The notes: generated by a model from the letters alone, not told the origin. Positions 50,529-60,483 are shown, numbered from the stretch's first letter. The stretch is 64,000 nt of DNA from Chitinophagales bacterium (GCA_020636475.1 JACJXU010000007.1:1-64000), one strand, 5' to 3'. Numbers and translations: made by a program.

Positions 50529-51824
50529 ATGCAATTCAAAAAATCGGAAGCATTGTACAAAGAAGCCGTGCGCTACATTCCCGCAGGTGTAAACTCGCCC
50601 GTGCGCGCATTCAAAGCCGTTGGCGGAAATCCTATTTATATGGAAAAAGGCGAAGGCGCATATTTGTGGGACGCAGACGGCAACCAATACATTGATTTTT
50701 GCGCTTCGTGGGGACCGCTTATTTTGGGACACAATGCGCCCGAAATTGTTGCGGCTGCTACCGAAGCACTTGCCAAAGGAGCTACTTTTGGCACCGTAAA
50801 TCATTACGAAGTAGCACTTGCGCAGTTGGTGGTTGAAAATCATCGGTTTATCGAAAAAATACGTTTTGTAAGTTCCGGCACCGAGGCGGTGATGTCGGCG
50901 GTGCGCTTGGCGCGAGGATTTACCCAACGCGACAAAATTATTAAGTTCGAAGGCTGCTATCACGGACACGTAGATTATTTGCTGGTAAAAGCAGGCTCGG
51001 GTTTGGCAACTTTCGGCGAAAGTAGTTCGGCAGGTGTGCCGCAAAGTTTTGCCGAGCAAACTTTGGTATTGCCGCTAAATGATGCCGAAACTTTTGAAAA
51101 AACACTCGCTGCACACGGCAACGAAATTGCCGCCGTTTTGATTGAACCCATTCCCGCTAACAATGGCTTGTTGCTACAAGACCGCCAGTTTTTGCAACTG
51201 CTGCGCGACAAATGCAACGAATATGGCATTTTGCTCATTTTCGACGAAGTAATAAGCGGTTTTCGGGTAGGTTTTGAAGGGGCGGCGGGACTGTACAATA
51301 TTACGCCAGACATTTGTACCTTCGGTAAAATTATTGGCGGCGGATTTCCGGTAGGAGCTTTTGGTGCGCGTGCCGAAATTATGGATATGCTGGCTCCTTT
51401 GGGTGCAGTATATCAGGCGGGAACACTTTCCGGCAATCCTGTGGCTATGGCTGCGGGAGCCGCTTGCTTGCGCAAGTGTCTTCAAAATGATTTTTATATA
51501 CAATTAGCCGCAAAAACTACTCATTTCGTACAGCAAATTAATGATTTTACGGCGAAAAATAAGTTTCCGTTGCATTTGGTGCAAATGGGGTCTATTTTCT
51601 GGCTCAACTTCAGCGATGCTTCGCAGGAAGCACATGCCGCAAGCGATATTGCTACAGAAAAAATAAACTATTTCAAACCTTTGTTTCACCATCTTTTGGC
51701 GCACGGTGTTTATATCGGACCTTCCGCCTACGAAGTTGGCTTTGTTTCTGCCGCACACACACCCGAAATTTTAGCTACTGCCGCCGATGCTTTTTGTAAA
51801 AGTATAGCCCTAAGTTTCGGATAA
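50529..51824 (+). CDS. hemL: Glutamate-1-semialdehyde 2,1-aminomutase
   Basis: A PLP enzyme that makes 5-aminolevulinate for haem by the C5 pathway. From ATG 50529 (M-Q-F-K-K-S-E-A-L-Y) it has 431 residues, as usual; the upstream part of the frame is not coding. Motifs: P-A-G-V-N-S-P-V-R-A-F, V-S-S-G-T-E-A-V-M-S-A-V-R, G-C-Y-H-G-H-V-D, and the PLP lysine in T-F-G-K-I-I-G-G-G-F-P-V-G. It is monocistronic. No hemA gene is near. Confidence 0.97.
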   Translation: MQFKKSEALYKEAVRYIPAGVNSPVRAFKAVGGNPIYMEKGEGAYLWDADGNQYIDFCASWGPLILGHNAPEIVAAATEALAKGATFGTVNHYEVALAQLVVENHRFIEKIRFVSSGTEAVMSAVRLARGFTQRDKIIKFEGCYHGHVDYLLVKAGSGLATFGESSSAGVPQSFAEQTLVLPLNDAETFEKTLAAHGNEIAAVLIEPIPANNGLLLQDRQFLQLLRDKCNEYGILLIFDEVISGFRVGFEGAAGLYNITPDICTFGKIIGGGFPVGAFGARAEIMDMLAPLGAVYQAGTLSGNPVAMAAGAACLRKCLQNDFYIQLAAKTTHFVQQINDFTAKNKFPLHLVQMGSIFWLNFSDASQEAHAASDIATEKINYFKPLFHHLLAHGVYIGPSAYEVGFVSAAHTPEILATAADAFCKSIALSFG

Positions 51825-51861
51825 TCTGTTTGCGGAGTATTATTTAGCGGAAATAAGTTTG

Positions 51862-51869
51862 TATATTTG
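51862..51869 (+). promoter_or_regulatory. -7 promoter element of the sortilin-like T9SS cargo gene
   Basis: TATATTTG followed by GTGG on the plus strand, 48 bp before the ATG at 51918. Confidence 0.45.
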
Positions 51870-51917
51870 GTGGTTCTTGATTTTTATCTATTCATCAAGC
51901 ATTTTTATTTATACTTT

Positions 51918-54731
51918 ATGAAAAAATTATTCGGCACTTTTGTCGCTATTTTGGTATTGGGAATTATTATTTTTCGCCAATATGCTACGCATGAAAATGA
52001 ATGCCCAAACACACTTTCTCCTACGCTTAAAAAAAATATATCTGCACCTGACGGTATAGATGAAGGCGAAGAGCGCGCCGCGCGTTTGTTGTATGATTTT
52101 GAGCGTTTTAAAGACCCTGTTACCAACAATATTCCGGCTAATATTCGGGAAAAAGAATTAGCATTTTTGGCGGAAAATTTTCCTACTAAAACAAAAAAAG
52201 ACGGGGAATCTTCTGTTTGGCGTTATCGCGGACCTATTAATGTAGGCGGACGTACCCGAGCTTTTGCTTTTGACGTTGCCGATGCCAATACTATTATTTC
52301 GGGCGGCGTTACTGGCGGCATTTTTAAAAGCACCGATAGCGGACAATCTTTCAGAAAAGTAACAACACCGGAACAGTTGCATAGCCTTACTGCACTTGCA
52401 CAAGACAAAAGAACCGGAAAAACCAATGTTTGGTACGCCGGTTCGGGTGAATCTTATGGCATCATAAGCATAGCTTCTTTTTCTAACCAGACCAGCGGAG
52501 ATGGTATTTTTAAAAGTACCGACAATGGCGAAACATGGCAAGTTCTGACCAGTACCACTACAAACACGCCCCAAGAATATGATGACGGCACTTTTGATAT
52601 TGTATGGCGCATTATAACCGACAATCTTAGCACTTTTAGCACTTTTGAAGATATTGTATATGCGGCAGTGCAAGATGGCATTATGCGCAGCACAGATGGC
52701 GGACAATCGTGGCAAGCTGTTTTGGGCTTTGCGGGAAATGGTTTCATATCACAGTTTTCGGATATTATTCAAGCTTCCAATGGCGTATTTTATGCTACTT
52801 TGAGTAAGCCCAATGCGAATGTTGGTGGTTTTTTCCGCTCAACTGATGGCATTTCTTGGACCAATATTTCTCCCACAAACCTTAATTCGGGGGTTAGGCG
52901 CACGGTAATGGCAACCAATCCTTGTAATGTAAACGAAGTGTATTTTTTATCGAACACCAATAACAATGGTGGTCATAAATTTTGGAAATATACCTACAAA
53001 ACCGGCGATGGTAGTGGTATAGGCGGCGCGTGGGCAGACCTTAGTGACAACTTGCCCGAAGGTAGCTGCGGCGGATTTTACGACTTTGAGTTTGAGTCGT
53101 ATTCTTCGCAGGACTCTTATGATATGTGCTTGCTCGTAAAACCCGATAACTGCGATGTTATTTTCTTGGGCGGAACCAATGTTTATCGCTCTGAAGATGG
53201 TTTTACTACGCCTAATTACGATTGGATTGGAGGTTATTTTTGCGATACGCTACAACCTTCCAATTATGTTTATCCAAATCACCACCCTGATATTCATTAT
53301 TTACTTTTTCATCCTTATAGTTTTAGTAAACTCTACACTGCCAGCGATGGCGGATTGCACTACACCGATGATGTAATGGCAGATACCGTTAGCTGGACCA
53401 GCATAAATAATGCGTACAATACTACCCAGTTTTACACGGTAGCCATAGAGCCCGGCGAAACGGATAATGATATTGTGGTAGGCGGAATGCAAGACAACGG
53501 TACGTATATGACCAATACTACCGAAAGTGAGGTTCCTTGGAAAAAAGTTTTTTACGGTGATGGGGCTTTTTGTGAAATTAGTTCGGGCAGAGATGCCTAT
53601 TATTTATCGTGGCAGGGTGGCAAAATTTTTAAATTGTCGATAAATGATGTAGGAGAAATACAAGCCTATCGGCGCATTGACCCTGATTTTAACTTTTTAT
53701 TTATCCAACCCTTTATTTTAGACCCTTCCGATGAAAATACGATGTATCTTTTTGCCAATAACTTAATTTGGCGGCATACAGCCTTAGACACAGTCGTACT
53801 AAACAACAATGAATATGATGCTCTTACCAACTGGGAAAAATTAAATGCTTCCGTTACCAATACATTTACCGAAGGTAGCATTACTATTTTAGCCAAAAGC
53901 ATTGCCAACCAAGATGTGCTGTACTACGGCACCTCCAAAGGTCGTTTGCTGGCACTGAAAGGATTGAGCGATGGAAACATAAGCAAAGTAAATCTTAGCG
54001 ACCCGACGTTTCCTTCTAATGCATGGACAAGTTCTATTGCACTAAACGACAACAACCCCAACGAGATAATCGTCACTTTTTCCAACTACAATGTACTCAG
54101 TATTTTCCGCAGCCTTGATGCGGGCGAAACCTGGGAAAATATTGGCGGAAACTTAGAAGAAAATGCGGACGGAACGGGCAACGGACCTTCCGTAACTTGG
54201 GCTGCCATTATGCCCGATGTCGAAAATCCAACTTATTACGTTGGTACTTCTATTGGTTTGTTTTCTACCCAAAATATGGACGGAAATGCTACTGTTTGGC
54301 AGCGCGAAGGCGATAATGTAATAGGCGCGGTGCCTGTAAGTATGATAAAAACACGCCTCTACGACCACAAAGTAGTAGTAGCTACACACGGAAACGGCAT
54401 GTTTTCAAACGATACTACGGAAATAGTAGGACTTCCCGACATTGCGATTTCCGACAAACAAAACATTAGCAGTAGCAGCATTTTTCCCAATCCTTTTGAA
54501 GATAATTTTAGCGTGAGCTATCATTTACAACAAGCCTCCGAAATACAATTGCAATTAATTACCCCTTCGGGGAAAACGATACAGCAGGTGAATATTCCTA
54601 AACAGACTGCCGGAGCGCAACAGTATTCTTTTGATTCTGCCGAACTTGCCAAATTACCTTCCGGTGTTTATTATTTGATAATCAGCGATAAAAAAACACA
54701 CAAAGTTTATAAACTTGTAAAATTGTCTTAA
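51918..54731 (+). CDS. T9SS-secreted sortilin/BNR-type propeller protein
   Basis: A 937-residue secreted protein starting at ATG 51918, with a hydrophobic N-terminus (F-V-A-I-L-V-L-G-I-I-I-F-R-Q) as signal. The body is a large beta-propeller with Asp-box motifs (S-T-D-S-G-Q-S-F, S-T-D-N-G-E-T-W, S-T-D-G-G-Q-S-W, S-L-D-A-G-E-T-W) as in VPS10/sortilin-like or glycosidase-like exoproteins. The C-terminus is a type A T9SS sorting domain (I-F-P-N-P-F-E-D-N-F-S-V, G-V-Y-Y-L-I-I-S-D and K-V-Y-K-L-V-K-L-S). So it is exported and processed at the surface. The substrate is unknown. PhoD, another cargo, follows on the same strand. Confidence 0.9.
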   Translation: MKKLFGTFVAILVLGIIIFRQYATHENECPNTLSPTLKKNISAPDGIDEGEERAARLLYDFERFKDPVTNNIPANIREKELAFLAENFPTKTKKDGESSVWRYRGPINVGGRTRAFAFDVADANTIISGGVTGGIFKSTDSGQSFRKVTTPEQLHSLTALAQDKRTGKTNVWYAGSGESYGIISIASFSNQTSGDGIFKSTDNGETWQVLTSTTTNTPQEYDDGTFDIVWRIITDNLSTFSTFEDIVYAAVQDGIMRSTDGGQSWQAVLGFAGNGFISQFSDIIQASNGVFYATLSKPNANVGGFFRSTDGISWTNISPTNLNSGVRRTVMATNPCNVNEVYFLSNTNNNGGHKFWKYTYKTGDGSGIGGAWADLSDNLPEGSCGGFYDFEFESYSSQDSYDMCLLVKPDNCDVIFLGGTNVYRSEDGFTTPNYDWIGGYFCDTLQPSNYVYPNHHPDIHYLLFHPYSFSKLYTASDGGLHYTDDVMADTVSWTSINNAYNTTQFYTVAIEPGETDNDIVVGGMQDNGTYMTNTTESEVPWKKVFYGDGAFCEISSGRDAYYLSWQGGKIFKLSINDVGEIQAYRRIDPDFNFLFIQPFILDPSDENTMYLFANNLIWRHTALDTVVLNNNEYDALTNWEKLNASVTNTFTEGSITILAKSIANQDVLYYGTSKGRLLALKGLSDGNISKVNLSDPTFPSNAWTSSIALNDNNPNEIIVTFSNYNVLSIFRSLDAGETWENIGGNLEENADGTGNGPSVTWAAIMPDVENPTYYVGTSIGLFSTQNMDGNATVWQREGDNVIGAVPVSMIKTRLYDHKVVVATHGNGMFSNDTTEIVGLPDIAISDKQNISSSSIFPNPFEDNFSVSYHLQQASEIQLQLITPSGKTIQQVNIPKQTAGAQQYSFDSAELAKLPSGVYYLIISDKKTHKVYKLVKLS

Positions 54732-54753
54732 TATTCGTCCGGTTTATTCGCTA

Positions 54754-54761
54754 TAATTTTG
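54754..54761 (+). promoter_or_regulatory. -7 promoter element of the phoD-like gene
   Basis: TAATTTTG followed by TCACCC on the plus strand, 45 bp before the ATG at 54807. Confidence 0.45.
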
Positions 54762-54806
54762 TCACCCAATTAAGCATTCATCTTAATCACAATTTTTACC
54801 TAACTT

Positions 54807-56759
54807 ATGAAACGTTTTATATTTACAAACCTCTGGATTTTCTTAATTTGCTTTATGGGGCAGTTTTCTTTTGCACAAAACAATATTGTTTGGAAAAAAC
54901 TATCCCGCAGCGAAGACACACGCCCTGCTTTTAAACAAGCGCAAGCTCCTTTTTATCACGGCGTAGCCTCGGGCGACCCTACACAAAACAGCGTTATCAT
55001 TTGGACGCGTGTTACGCCGGAACTAAACGAGGAAAGCATTGATGTGAAATGGTATATAGCTACCGACACCAGTTTTCTAAACATGGTCGCCTCCGGCACT
55101 TTCACTACCGATGCTTCCCGCGACTATACCGTAAAAGTTGATGTAAGCGGACTCGAACCGCAAAACACGTATTTTTATGTATTTCTCGCCAACGGCAAAT
55201 ATTCGCCCGTAGGTCGCACACGCACCGCCGCCACCGACAGCGAGCATCTGCGCTTTGGTATTGTATCTTGCGCCAACTACCAACACGGCTATTTCAATTC
55301 GTACAAACGCCTTGCCGAGCGCAACGACTTAGATGCCATCATTCATTTGGGCGATTATATTTATGAATATGAAGAATTTGCCGATGCAACGCGCCCTGAT
55401 TTATTACCCCAAAACGAAATTATAGCATTGGGCGATTATCGCATGCGCCACTCGTACTACAAACTCGACCCCGACCTGCAAGCATTGCACCAAATGTATC
55501 CTTTTATTACTATTTGGGACGACCACGAAACCGCCAACGACAGCTACAAAGACGGCGCGGAAAATCACGACCCTGCCACCGAAGGCGACTGGGAAACGCG
55601 CAAAAACAATGGCAAAACCGCTTATTTCGAGTGGATGCCCATTCGCGACAACGCCGACAAACGTATTTATCGCACTATTTCTTACGGAAACTTAGCCGAA
55701 TTGATTATGCTTGATACGCGCTTAGAAGGAAGAGAAAAACAGATTGAAAGTATTGACGAACCAGCCTACACCGACCCGAACCGTACTATAATGGGCGATG
55801 AGCAAGATGCTTGGTTTAGAGAGCAAATAACCAATTCCTCTGCCCAATGGAAATTGATTGGCAATCAGGTAATTTTTTCTCCCTTAAATCTGGCACAACT
55901 CATTCCTGTAAATGCTGGCGCACTTACTATCTTGGCAGACATTTGGGAAGGTTATCCCGCCGAGCGCAATAATCTCATCCAATTTATTAAAAACAATGAC
56001 ATCGCAAACGTAGTGTTTCTTACAGGCGATATCCACGCTACTTTTGCCTTCGATATTTACGACACCGACAGTACCGCAACTGCCTACAATCCCGAAACCG
56101 GCGAAGGCAGCGTAGCCGTAGAAATGGTGACACCCAGCATTAGCTCCGACAACTTTGATGAGTACTTAGGCGCGAGTAATGCCAGTATTTTACAAGGAGT
56201 TTTGGAATTTTATAACAATAATATCAAAAAAATAAATTTTGTAGAACACGGCTATTATGTATTAGATATAACGCCCGAAAAAGTACAAGGCGACTGGTAT
56301 TTCGATAGTAATCGACTGATACACAATGATATAGAAAATTATGTAGGAAGCGTGTATGCCAACAACAATGCCCCGCACCTTATTGAAAGTGAAAGCGAGG
56401 CTTCCGGCAAACCCGTTGGCGAAATTCCGCCGCCCACCAACGACCCTACTATTATAGAAGTAGGCTTAGAAGCAAACGAAGTGCTACCGCAAAACATGCT
56501 CCTCCTCAACGCTTATCCCAATCCTACGGCAAATCAAACCCTGACGCTAAATATCGCGCTCGACCGCCCGCAAACCTTACAACTACAACTGATAGATATG
56601 CAAGGCAAGGTTTTATTACAGCAAAAAAATCAAAACCTAAGCAGCGGAATTTTTGGCATACGGCTAAATGTAAATAGTTTTCCGGCAGGCAATTATATTA
56701 TAAATCTCCGCAACAATTTCGCCCAAGAAATAAACATTCCCGTTCAAATTGTGAAATAA
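54807..56759 (+). CDS. phoD: Alkaline phosphatase D with T9SS sorting domain
   Basis: A 650-residue secreted alkaline phosphatase of the PhoD family, which releases phosphate from phosphodiesters. Signal ends near F-S-F-A-Q. The N-terminal PhoD domain has F-Y-H-G-V-A-S-G-D-P-T-Q-N-S and W-T-R-V-T-P; the catalytic domain has I-H-L-G-D-Y-I-Y-E-Y, W-D-D-H-E-T-A-N-D-S and L-T-G-D-I-H-A-T-F, the metal-binding motifs of the family. A type A T9SS domain ends the protein (N-A-Y-P-N-P-T-A-N-Q, F-P-A-G-N-Y-I-I-N-L). Most PhoD proteins use Tat; here the N-terminus lacks a twin-arginine motif, so Sec export plus T9SS is expected. A phosphate-stress control is possible, but no Pho-box was recognised. Confidence 0.92.
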   Translation: MKRFIFTNLWIFLICFMGQFSFAQNNIVWKKLSRSEDTRPAFKQAQAPFYHGVASGDPTQNSVIIWTRVTPELNEESIDVKWYIATDTSFLNMVASGTFTTDASRDYTVKVDVSGLEPQNTYFYVFLANGKYSPVGRTRTAATDSEHLRFGIVSCANYQHGYFNSYKRLAERNDLDAIIHLGDYIYEYEEFADATRPDLLPQNEIIALGDYRMRHSYYKLDPDLQALHQMYPFITIWDDHETANDSYKDGAENHDPATEGDWETRKNNGKTAYFEWMPIRDNADKRIYRTISYGNLAELIMLDTRLEGREKQIESIDEPAYTDPNRTIMGDEQDAWFREQITNSSAQWKLIGNQVIFSPLNLAQLIPVNAGALTILADIWEGYPAERNNLIQFIKNNDIANVVFLTGDIHATFAFDIYDTDSTATAYNPETGEGSVAVEMVTPSISSDNFDEYLGASNASILQGVLEFYNNNIKKINFVEHGYYVLDITPEKVQGDWYFDSNRLIHNDIENYVGSVYANNNAPHLIESESEASGKPVGEIPPPTNDPTIIEVGLEANEVLPQNMLLLNAYPNPTANQTLTLNIALDRPQTLQLQLIDMQGKVLLQQKNQNLSSGIFGIRLNVNSFPAGNYIINLRNNFAQEINIPVQIVK

Positions 56760-56774
56760 TTAATACTTTTGGCA

Positions 56775-56815
56775 AAAGAGGATACAACTTTACCGACAAA
56801 AGTGGTGTCCTCTTT
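56775..56815. terminator. Imperfect hairpin after phoD
   Basis: Arms AAAGAGGATACAACTTT (56775-56791) and AAAGTGGTGTCCTCTTT (56799-56815) pair over 16 of 17 positions including one G-U. It lies 15 bp after the stop. The following tail is not T-rich, so rho-independent function is uncertain. Confidence 0.5.
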
Positions 56816-56853
56816 ACAAGCGACTAAGCTTATTATTAAGCGAAATAAAAAAA

Positions 56854-57585
56854 ATGAGTACTACGATAGACATAATGCCAGTTAAAACAACCGAAATAAC
56901 CTTTGGGCAAGTAATCCATCTATCAGAAAAACACATTAATTCTTTTTTAAAATCTGTAGGAATTGAACAAAACATACAACTTACGGTAAATATTCACGAC
57001 AATAATGAGAAGTATAAATTTGATATTAAATTATCGGATAAGTTTGAATGGAAAGACAATGAATATGCGTGGTTCACAATTAAGGGAATCGCTGGAGGAA
57101 CAGATGCACATTGCAAAAAAATATATGACCCACAAATTGATCCTAAAAACCCTTGGTGGCAATTAGATGAACTTATAGAGAATAATAAGGAAATTAGGAA
57201 TATTGAAGATAAATTAGAAAAAGTAAAGAAATTAGACAGAATGTGGTATTTCAGACGTTCCGCAGGACAACCTGGAATAATAAACATTAGTTACGGACTA
57301 ATAAGTGCTTCTGTTGCTGAGCTAACTTCTGGACTCCTTTCTTCAACTGACGGTGCTTGGAATTATGAAGAGTTTCCAGTAGAAAGTGATGACTTTTTAA
57401 GTTTTTACTTCAAACCGGAAAAGGCGAAAAGCAAAGATTATGCAGAATGGGCAAAAAGTTGTATTGACGGAATTGAAGAAGATTTACTACGCCCAACAAA
57501 ATATAGAAATAATGGCGATGATACTGTCGAAACAGAAGATAATAATAGAAACCTCTGGTCTATACTGAAAAGTTTTTTTTCATAA
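56854..57585 (+). CDS. Orphan AT-rich protein, function unknown
   Basis: A 243-residue cytoplasmic protein, no signal or membrane segment, start ATG 56854. It has V-T-I/N-I-H-D-N-N-E-like charged stretches, then a recognisable block W-Y-F-R-R-S-A-G-Q-P-G-I-I-N-I-S-Y-G-L-I-S-A near residues 128-150 and E-F-P-V-E-S-D-D-F-L near 185, ending in basic/acidic tails. I do not recognise the family; the layout recalls bacterial immunity or defence-associated proteins but that is only an impression. Its DNA is more AT-rich than phoD and porQ on either side, which suggests recent gain. No toxin gene is adjacent. Confidence 0.6.
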   Translation: MSTTIDIMPVKTTEITFGQVIHLSEKHINSFLKSVGIEQNIQLTVNIHDNNEKYKFDIKLSDKFEWKDNEYAWFTIKGIAGGTDAHCKKIYDPQIDPKNPWWQLDELIENNKEIRNIEDKLEKVKKLDRMWYFRRSAGQPGIINISYGLISASVAELTSGLLSSTDGAWNYEEFPVESDDFLSFYFKPEKAKSKDYAEWAKSCIDGIEEDLLRPTKYRNNGDDTVETEDNNRNLWSILKSFFS

Positions 57586-57632
57586 AACAGCTACTATTTT
57601 TAAACAAGACCATTAAACACAAAATTTCATAG

Positions 57633-58658
57633 TTGAAAAAAGGAATATTACTCGTTTTAGGTTTATTGTCAAGTACATTTTTTGCTACTTTGCAAGCACA
57701 ATACACGCAGGCAAGCTATGCTTTTTTGCAGTTGGAACGCTCCGCACAAACAGCCGCTATGGGCGGCAAGCAATATGCCTTAGCGAATGGTTCGCTTGCC
57801 AATATCTACGATAATCCTGCTGCGTTACAAGCCAGCCAACACCACAACTTATATGTAAATGCCATCAATTATTTGGCAGATATTACACACGGAAATTTGC
57901 TCTATGCCCGCAATATTGACAGCCTTTGGCAAATTGCAGGTGGTTTGAGTTATCTGAATTACGGAAAATTTGAACGCACCTTAGACAATGGCGAATCGGC
58001 GGGAGAATTTTCGGGCAGCGACAAAATGCTCAGTATTTTTGGGAGTCGTAGCTGGAAAAACTATCATTTTGGCGTACAACTAAAAGCTCTTTTCTCCAAT
58101 ATTGATACCTACACCTCATCTATTTTGGCAACCGACTGGGGCATTATGTACAGCGATACCAGCACAGCACTTTCTTTGGGTTTGGTGGTAAAAAATGTAG
58201 GTTTTGTAATAGACCCTTACGCCACTTCGCGCGAAACACTACCTTTCGACCTCGCATTTTCCTTGAGCAAAACCTTAGAACACTTACCTTTTCGCTATGC
58301 CATAACGGTACATCATCTACACAAATGGGACATACGCTTTGCACCGCCGGAAGACGAAACCGACCTTATTTTTATTGACGATAACAATACCAACAAAAAT
58401 TATTTTGGCGATAAACTCATGCGGCATTTTACCTTTGGGGGCGAACTTTTCCCCGACAAGGCTTTCAACTTGCGCTTTGGCTACAACCACCTCCGCCGCA
58501 AAGAACTCAGCCTTAATAATGTTCGCTATCTCAATGGCTACACCTTTGGTTTTGGTATTAAAGTTCGGCAATTCAAGTTTGACTACACTTTTGCACCTTA
58601 CCATCAAGCAGCAGCTACGCACCTTTTTGCGCTACAAGTTGCTTTGGGCGAGTTTTAG
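57633..58658 (+). CDS. porQ: T9SS component PorQ-like protein
   Basis: A 341-residue outer-membrane beta-barrel of the PorQ (PorV-related) family, part of the T9SS surface attachment complex for cargo. TTG start at 57633 gives the signal peptide K-K-G-I-L-L-V-L-G-L-L-S-S-T-F-F-A-T. The signature M-G-G-K-Q-Y-A-L-A-N-G and I-Y-D-N-P-A-A-L-Q are typical, followed by 14-strand-like beta segments to the end (A-L-Q-V-A-L-G-E-F). It lies just after T9SS cargo genes, but the link to them is probably coincidental, since T9SS serves many genes. Its start is not ATG; no ATG gives a signal. Confidence 0.85.
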   Translation: MKKGILLVLGLLSSTFFATLQAQYTQASYAFLQLERSAQTAAMGGKQYALANGSLANIYDNPAALQASQHHNLYVNAINYLADITHGNLLYARNIDSLWQIAGGLSYLNYGKFERTLDNGESAGEFSGSDKMLSIFGSRSWKNYHFGVQLKALFSNIDTYTSSILATDWGIMYSDTSTALSLGLVVKNVGFVIDPYATSRETLPFDLAFSLSKTLEHLPFRYAITVHHLHKWDIRFAPPEDETDLIFIDDNNTNKNYFGDKLMRHFTFGGELFPDKAFNLRFGYNHLRRKELSLNNVRYLNGYTFGFGIKVRQFKFDYTFAPYHQAAATHLFALQVALGEF

Positions 58659-58735
58659 ACACAATAATATCCTATTTTTTATCATTTATACCCCACGCAA
58701 GCAAGCAAAAACTAACTTGCCTGATAAAAAATTAT

Positions 58736-58743
58736 TATTTTTG
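58736..58743 (+). promoter_or_regulatory. -7 promoter element of pckA
   Basis: TATTTTTG followed by CAGCC on the plus strand. A TTG at 58717-58719 lies 16 bp upstream, close to the expected spacing. Confidence 0.5.
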
Positions 58744-58779
58744 CAGCCAAATATATCTCACATACAAAAAAAATATTTC

Positions 58780-60390
58780 ATGAAAATTATTGGTCACAAA
58801 AATGCTGAAGCAGATTTATCCCACTTAGGTATTGTTGCAGCCATGCAATACTGGAATCTTACGCCTGCCGAATTGGTAGAACACACCATTTTAAAGAAAA
58901 TGGGACATCTCAGCGACACTGGCGCGCTGGCTATTGATACCGGAAAATTTACCGGACGTTCGCCACAAGACAGATTTATTGTAAAAGACGCTATCAGCGA
59001 AAATGATGTAGATTGGGGGAAAGTGAACATTGCTTTTTCGCCCGAAAAATTTGATGCACTGTACGACAGAGTATGTCAATATTTGTCGGATAAAGAAATT
59101 TATGTACGCGATGCACAAGCCTGTTCTTATTCGAAATATCGTATGAATATTCGTGTAATTACAGAATATCCTTGGCAAAATCTTTTTGCCGACAATATGT
59201 TCATTCGTCCTGAATTAGATTCCTTAGCCAGTTTTGTACCACATTGGCATGTAATTTCCGCGCCGGGGTTTCTTGCCGAGCCTGAAAGAGATGGCACGCG
59301 CCAAGGTAATTTCGCAATTCTGAATTTCACCCGCAAAACCATCATTATCGGCGGAACAGGCTACACCGGAGAAATTAAAAAAGGAATTTTCTCGGCACTC
59401 AATTTCTTGTTGCCTACGCTTTACCAAGTTTTGCCGATGCACTGCTCTGCCAATGTAGGCAAAAAAGAAGATACTGCCATCTTTTTCGGCTTGTCCGGCA
59501 CCGGAAAAACAACCCTTTCTGCCGATGTAAATCGCCGCTTGATTGGAGATGATGAGCACGGCTGGTCGTCAGGACGCGTATTTAACTTTGAAGGCGGTTG
59601 TTATGCAAAATGTATCAACTTAGACCCCGAAAAAGAGCCACAAATTTACAAAGCCATTACTTTCGGTGCTTTGTTGGAAAATATCAACTTTTTCCCCGGC
59701 ACACGCACTGTCGATTATACCAATATAGAAAAAACCGAAAATACGCGCGTAAGTTATCCCATCGAACTTGTGCCAAATACCGTGCGTTCGCAAATGGGCG
59801 GAAATCCGCGCAACATATTTTTCCTTACTTGCGATGCTTTTGGTGTATTGCCGCCTATTTCTAAACTAACGCCGGCGCAGGCTATGTATCATTTTATGTC
59901 GGGCTATACCGCCAAAGTTGCCGGAACCGAAATGGGTATTACCGAACCGCAAACTACTTTTTCGGCAGGTTTTGGCTCACCGTTTTTGCCACTTCACCCT
60001 TCGCGCTATGCCTCTATGTTGGGCGAAAAAATTCGTGAAACCAATGCCAATGTATGGTTGGTAAATACAGGCTGGACGGGCGGACCTTACGGAACGGGTA
60101 CACGTATTAAACTAAAAGATACGCGCGCTATTATCAAAGCTGCTTTAGATGGCGTATTGGATAATGTAGTGTATGAAGACGACCCTGTATTTGGTTTGCG
60201 TATTCCTGCCAAATGCCCTGATGTAAAATCGGCATTGTTGCATCCGGTACAAACTTGGGAAAATGAAGCAACTTATTATGAAATAGCTAATAAATTAGCC
60301 CAAAAATTTATTGATAATTTCAAAAAATTTGAAGCGGAAACCCCTGCCGAAATTTTGGCGGCATCGCCCACAATATACGAACATAATTAA
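58780..60390 (+). CDS. pckA: Phosphoenolpyruvate carboxykinase (ATP)
   Basis: Converts oxaloacetate and ATP to PEP, the first step of gluconeogenesis; it may run in reverse in fermentation. From ATG 58780 (M-K-I-I-G-H-K-N) it has 536 residues, the normal size; the in-frame stretch before is not coding. Motifs: the substrate-binding F-T-G-R-S-P-Q-D-R-F, the kinase loop F-G-L-S-G-T-G-K-T-T-L-S, the metal-site motif L-I-G-D-D-E-H-G-W and the later T-G-W-T-G-G-P-Y-G-T-G-T-R. A Bacteroidota promoter lies 37 bp upstream. It is followed by an SCP2-domain gene with its own promoter. Confidence 0.98.
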   Translation: MKIIGHKNAEADLSHLGIVAAMQYWNLTPAELVEHTILKKMGHLSDTGALAIDTGKFTGRSPQDRFIVKDAISENDVDWGKVNIAFSPEKFDALYDRVCQYLSDKEIYVRDAQACSYSKYRMNIRVITEYPWQNLFADNMFIRPELDSLASFVPHWHVISAPGFLAEPERDGTRQGNFAILNFTRKTIIIGGTGYTGEIKKGIFSALNFLLPTLYQVLPMHCSANVGKKEDTAIFFGLSGTGKTTLSADVNRRLIGDDEHGWSSGRVFNFEGGCYAKCINLDPEKEPQIYKAITFGALLENINFFPGTRTVDYTNIEKTENTRVSYPIELVPNTVRSQMGGNPRNIFFLTCDAFGVLPPISKLTPAQAMYHFMSGYTAKVAGTEMGITEPQTTFSAGFGSPFLPLHPSRYASMLGEKIRETNANVWLVNTGWTGGPYGTGTRIKLKDTRAIIKAALDGVLDNVVYEDDPVFGLRIPAKCPDVKSALLHPVQTWENEATYYEIANKLAQKFIDNFKKFEAETPAEILAASPTIYEHN

Positions 60391-60483
60391 TAAATAAACT
60401 CGCTTCGAGTAAAAAACGACGAACAACAGATGGTAAGTCTGTCAAAAAAATGCTTAAAAAACATATAGAATAAAAGAAAATCG

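Noticed and set aside
58339..58779. N-terminal extension of the pckA frame
   Set aside because: It overlaps porQ in another frame and lies upstream of the pckA promoter; the family start fits ATG 58780.
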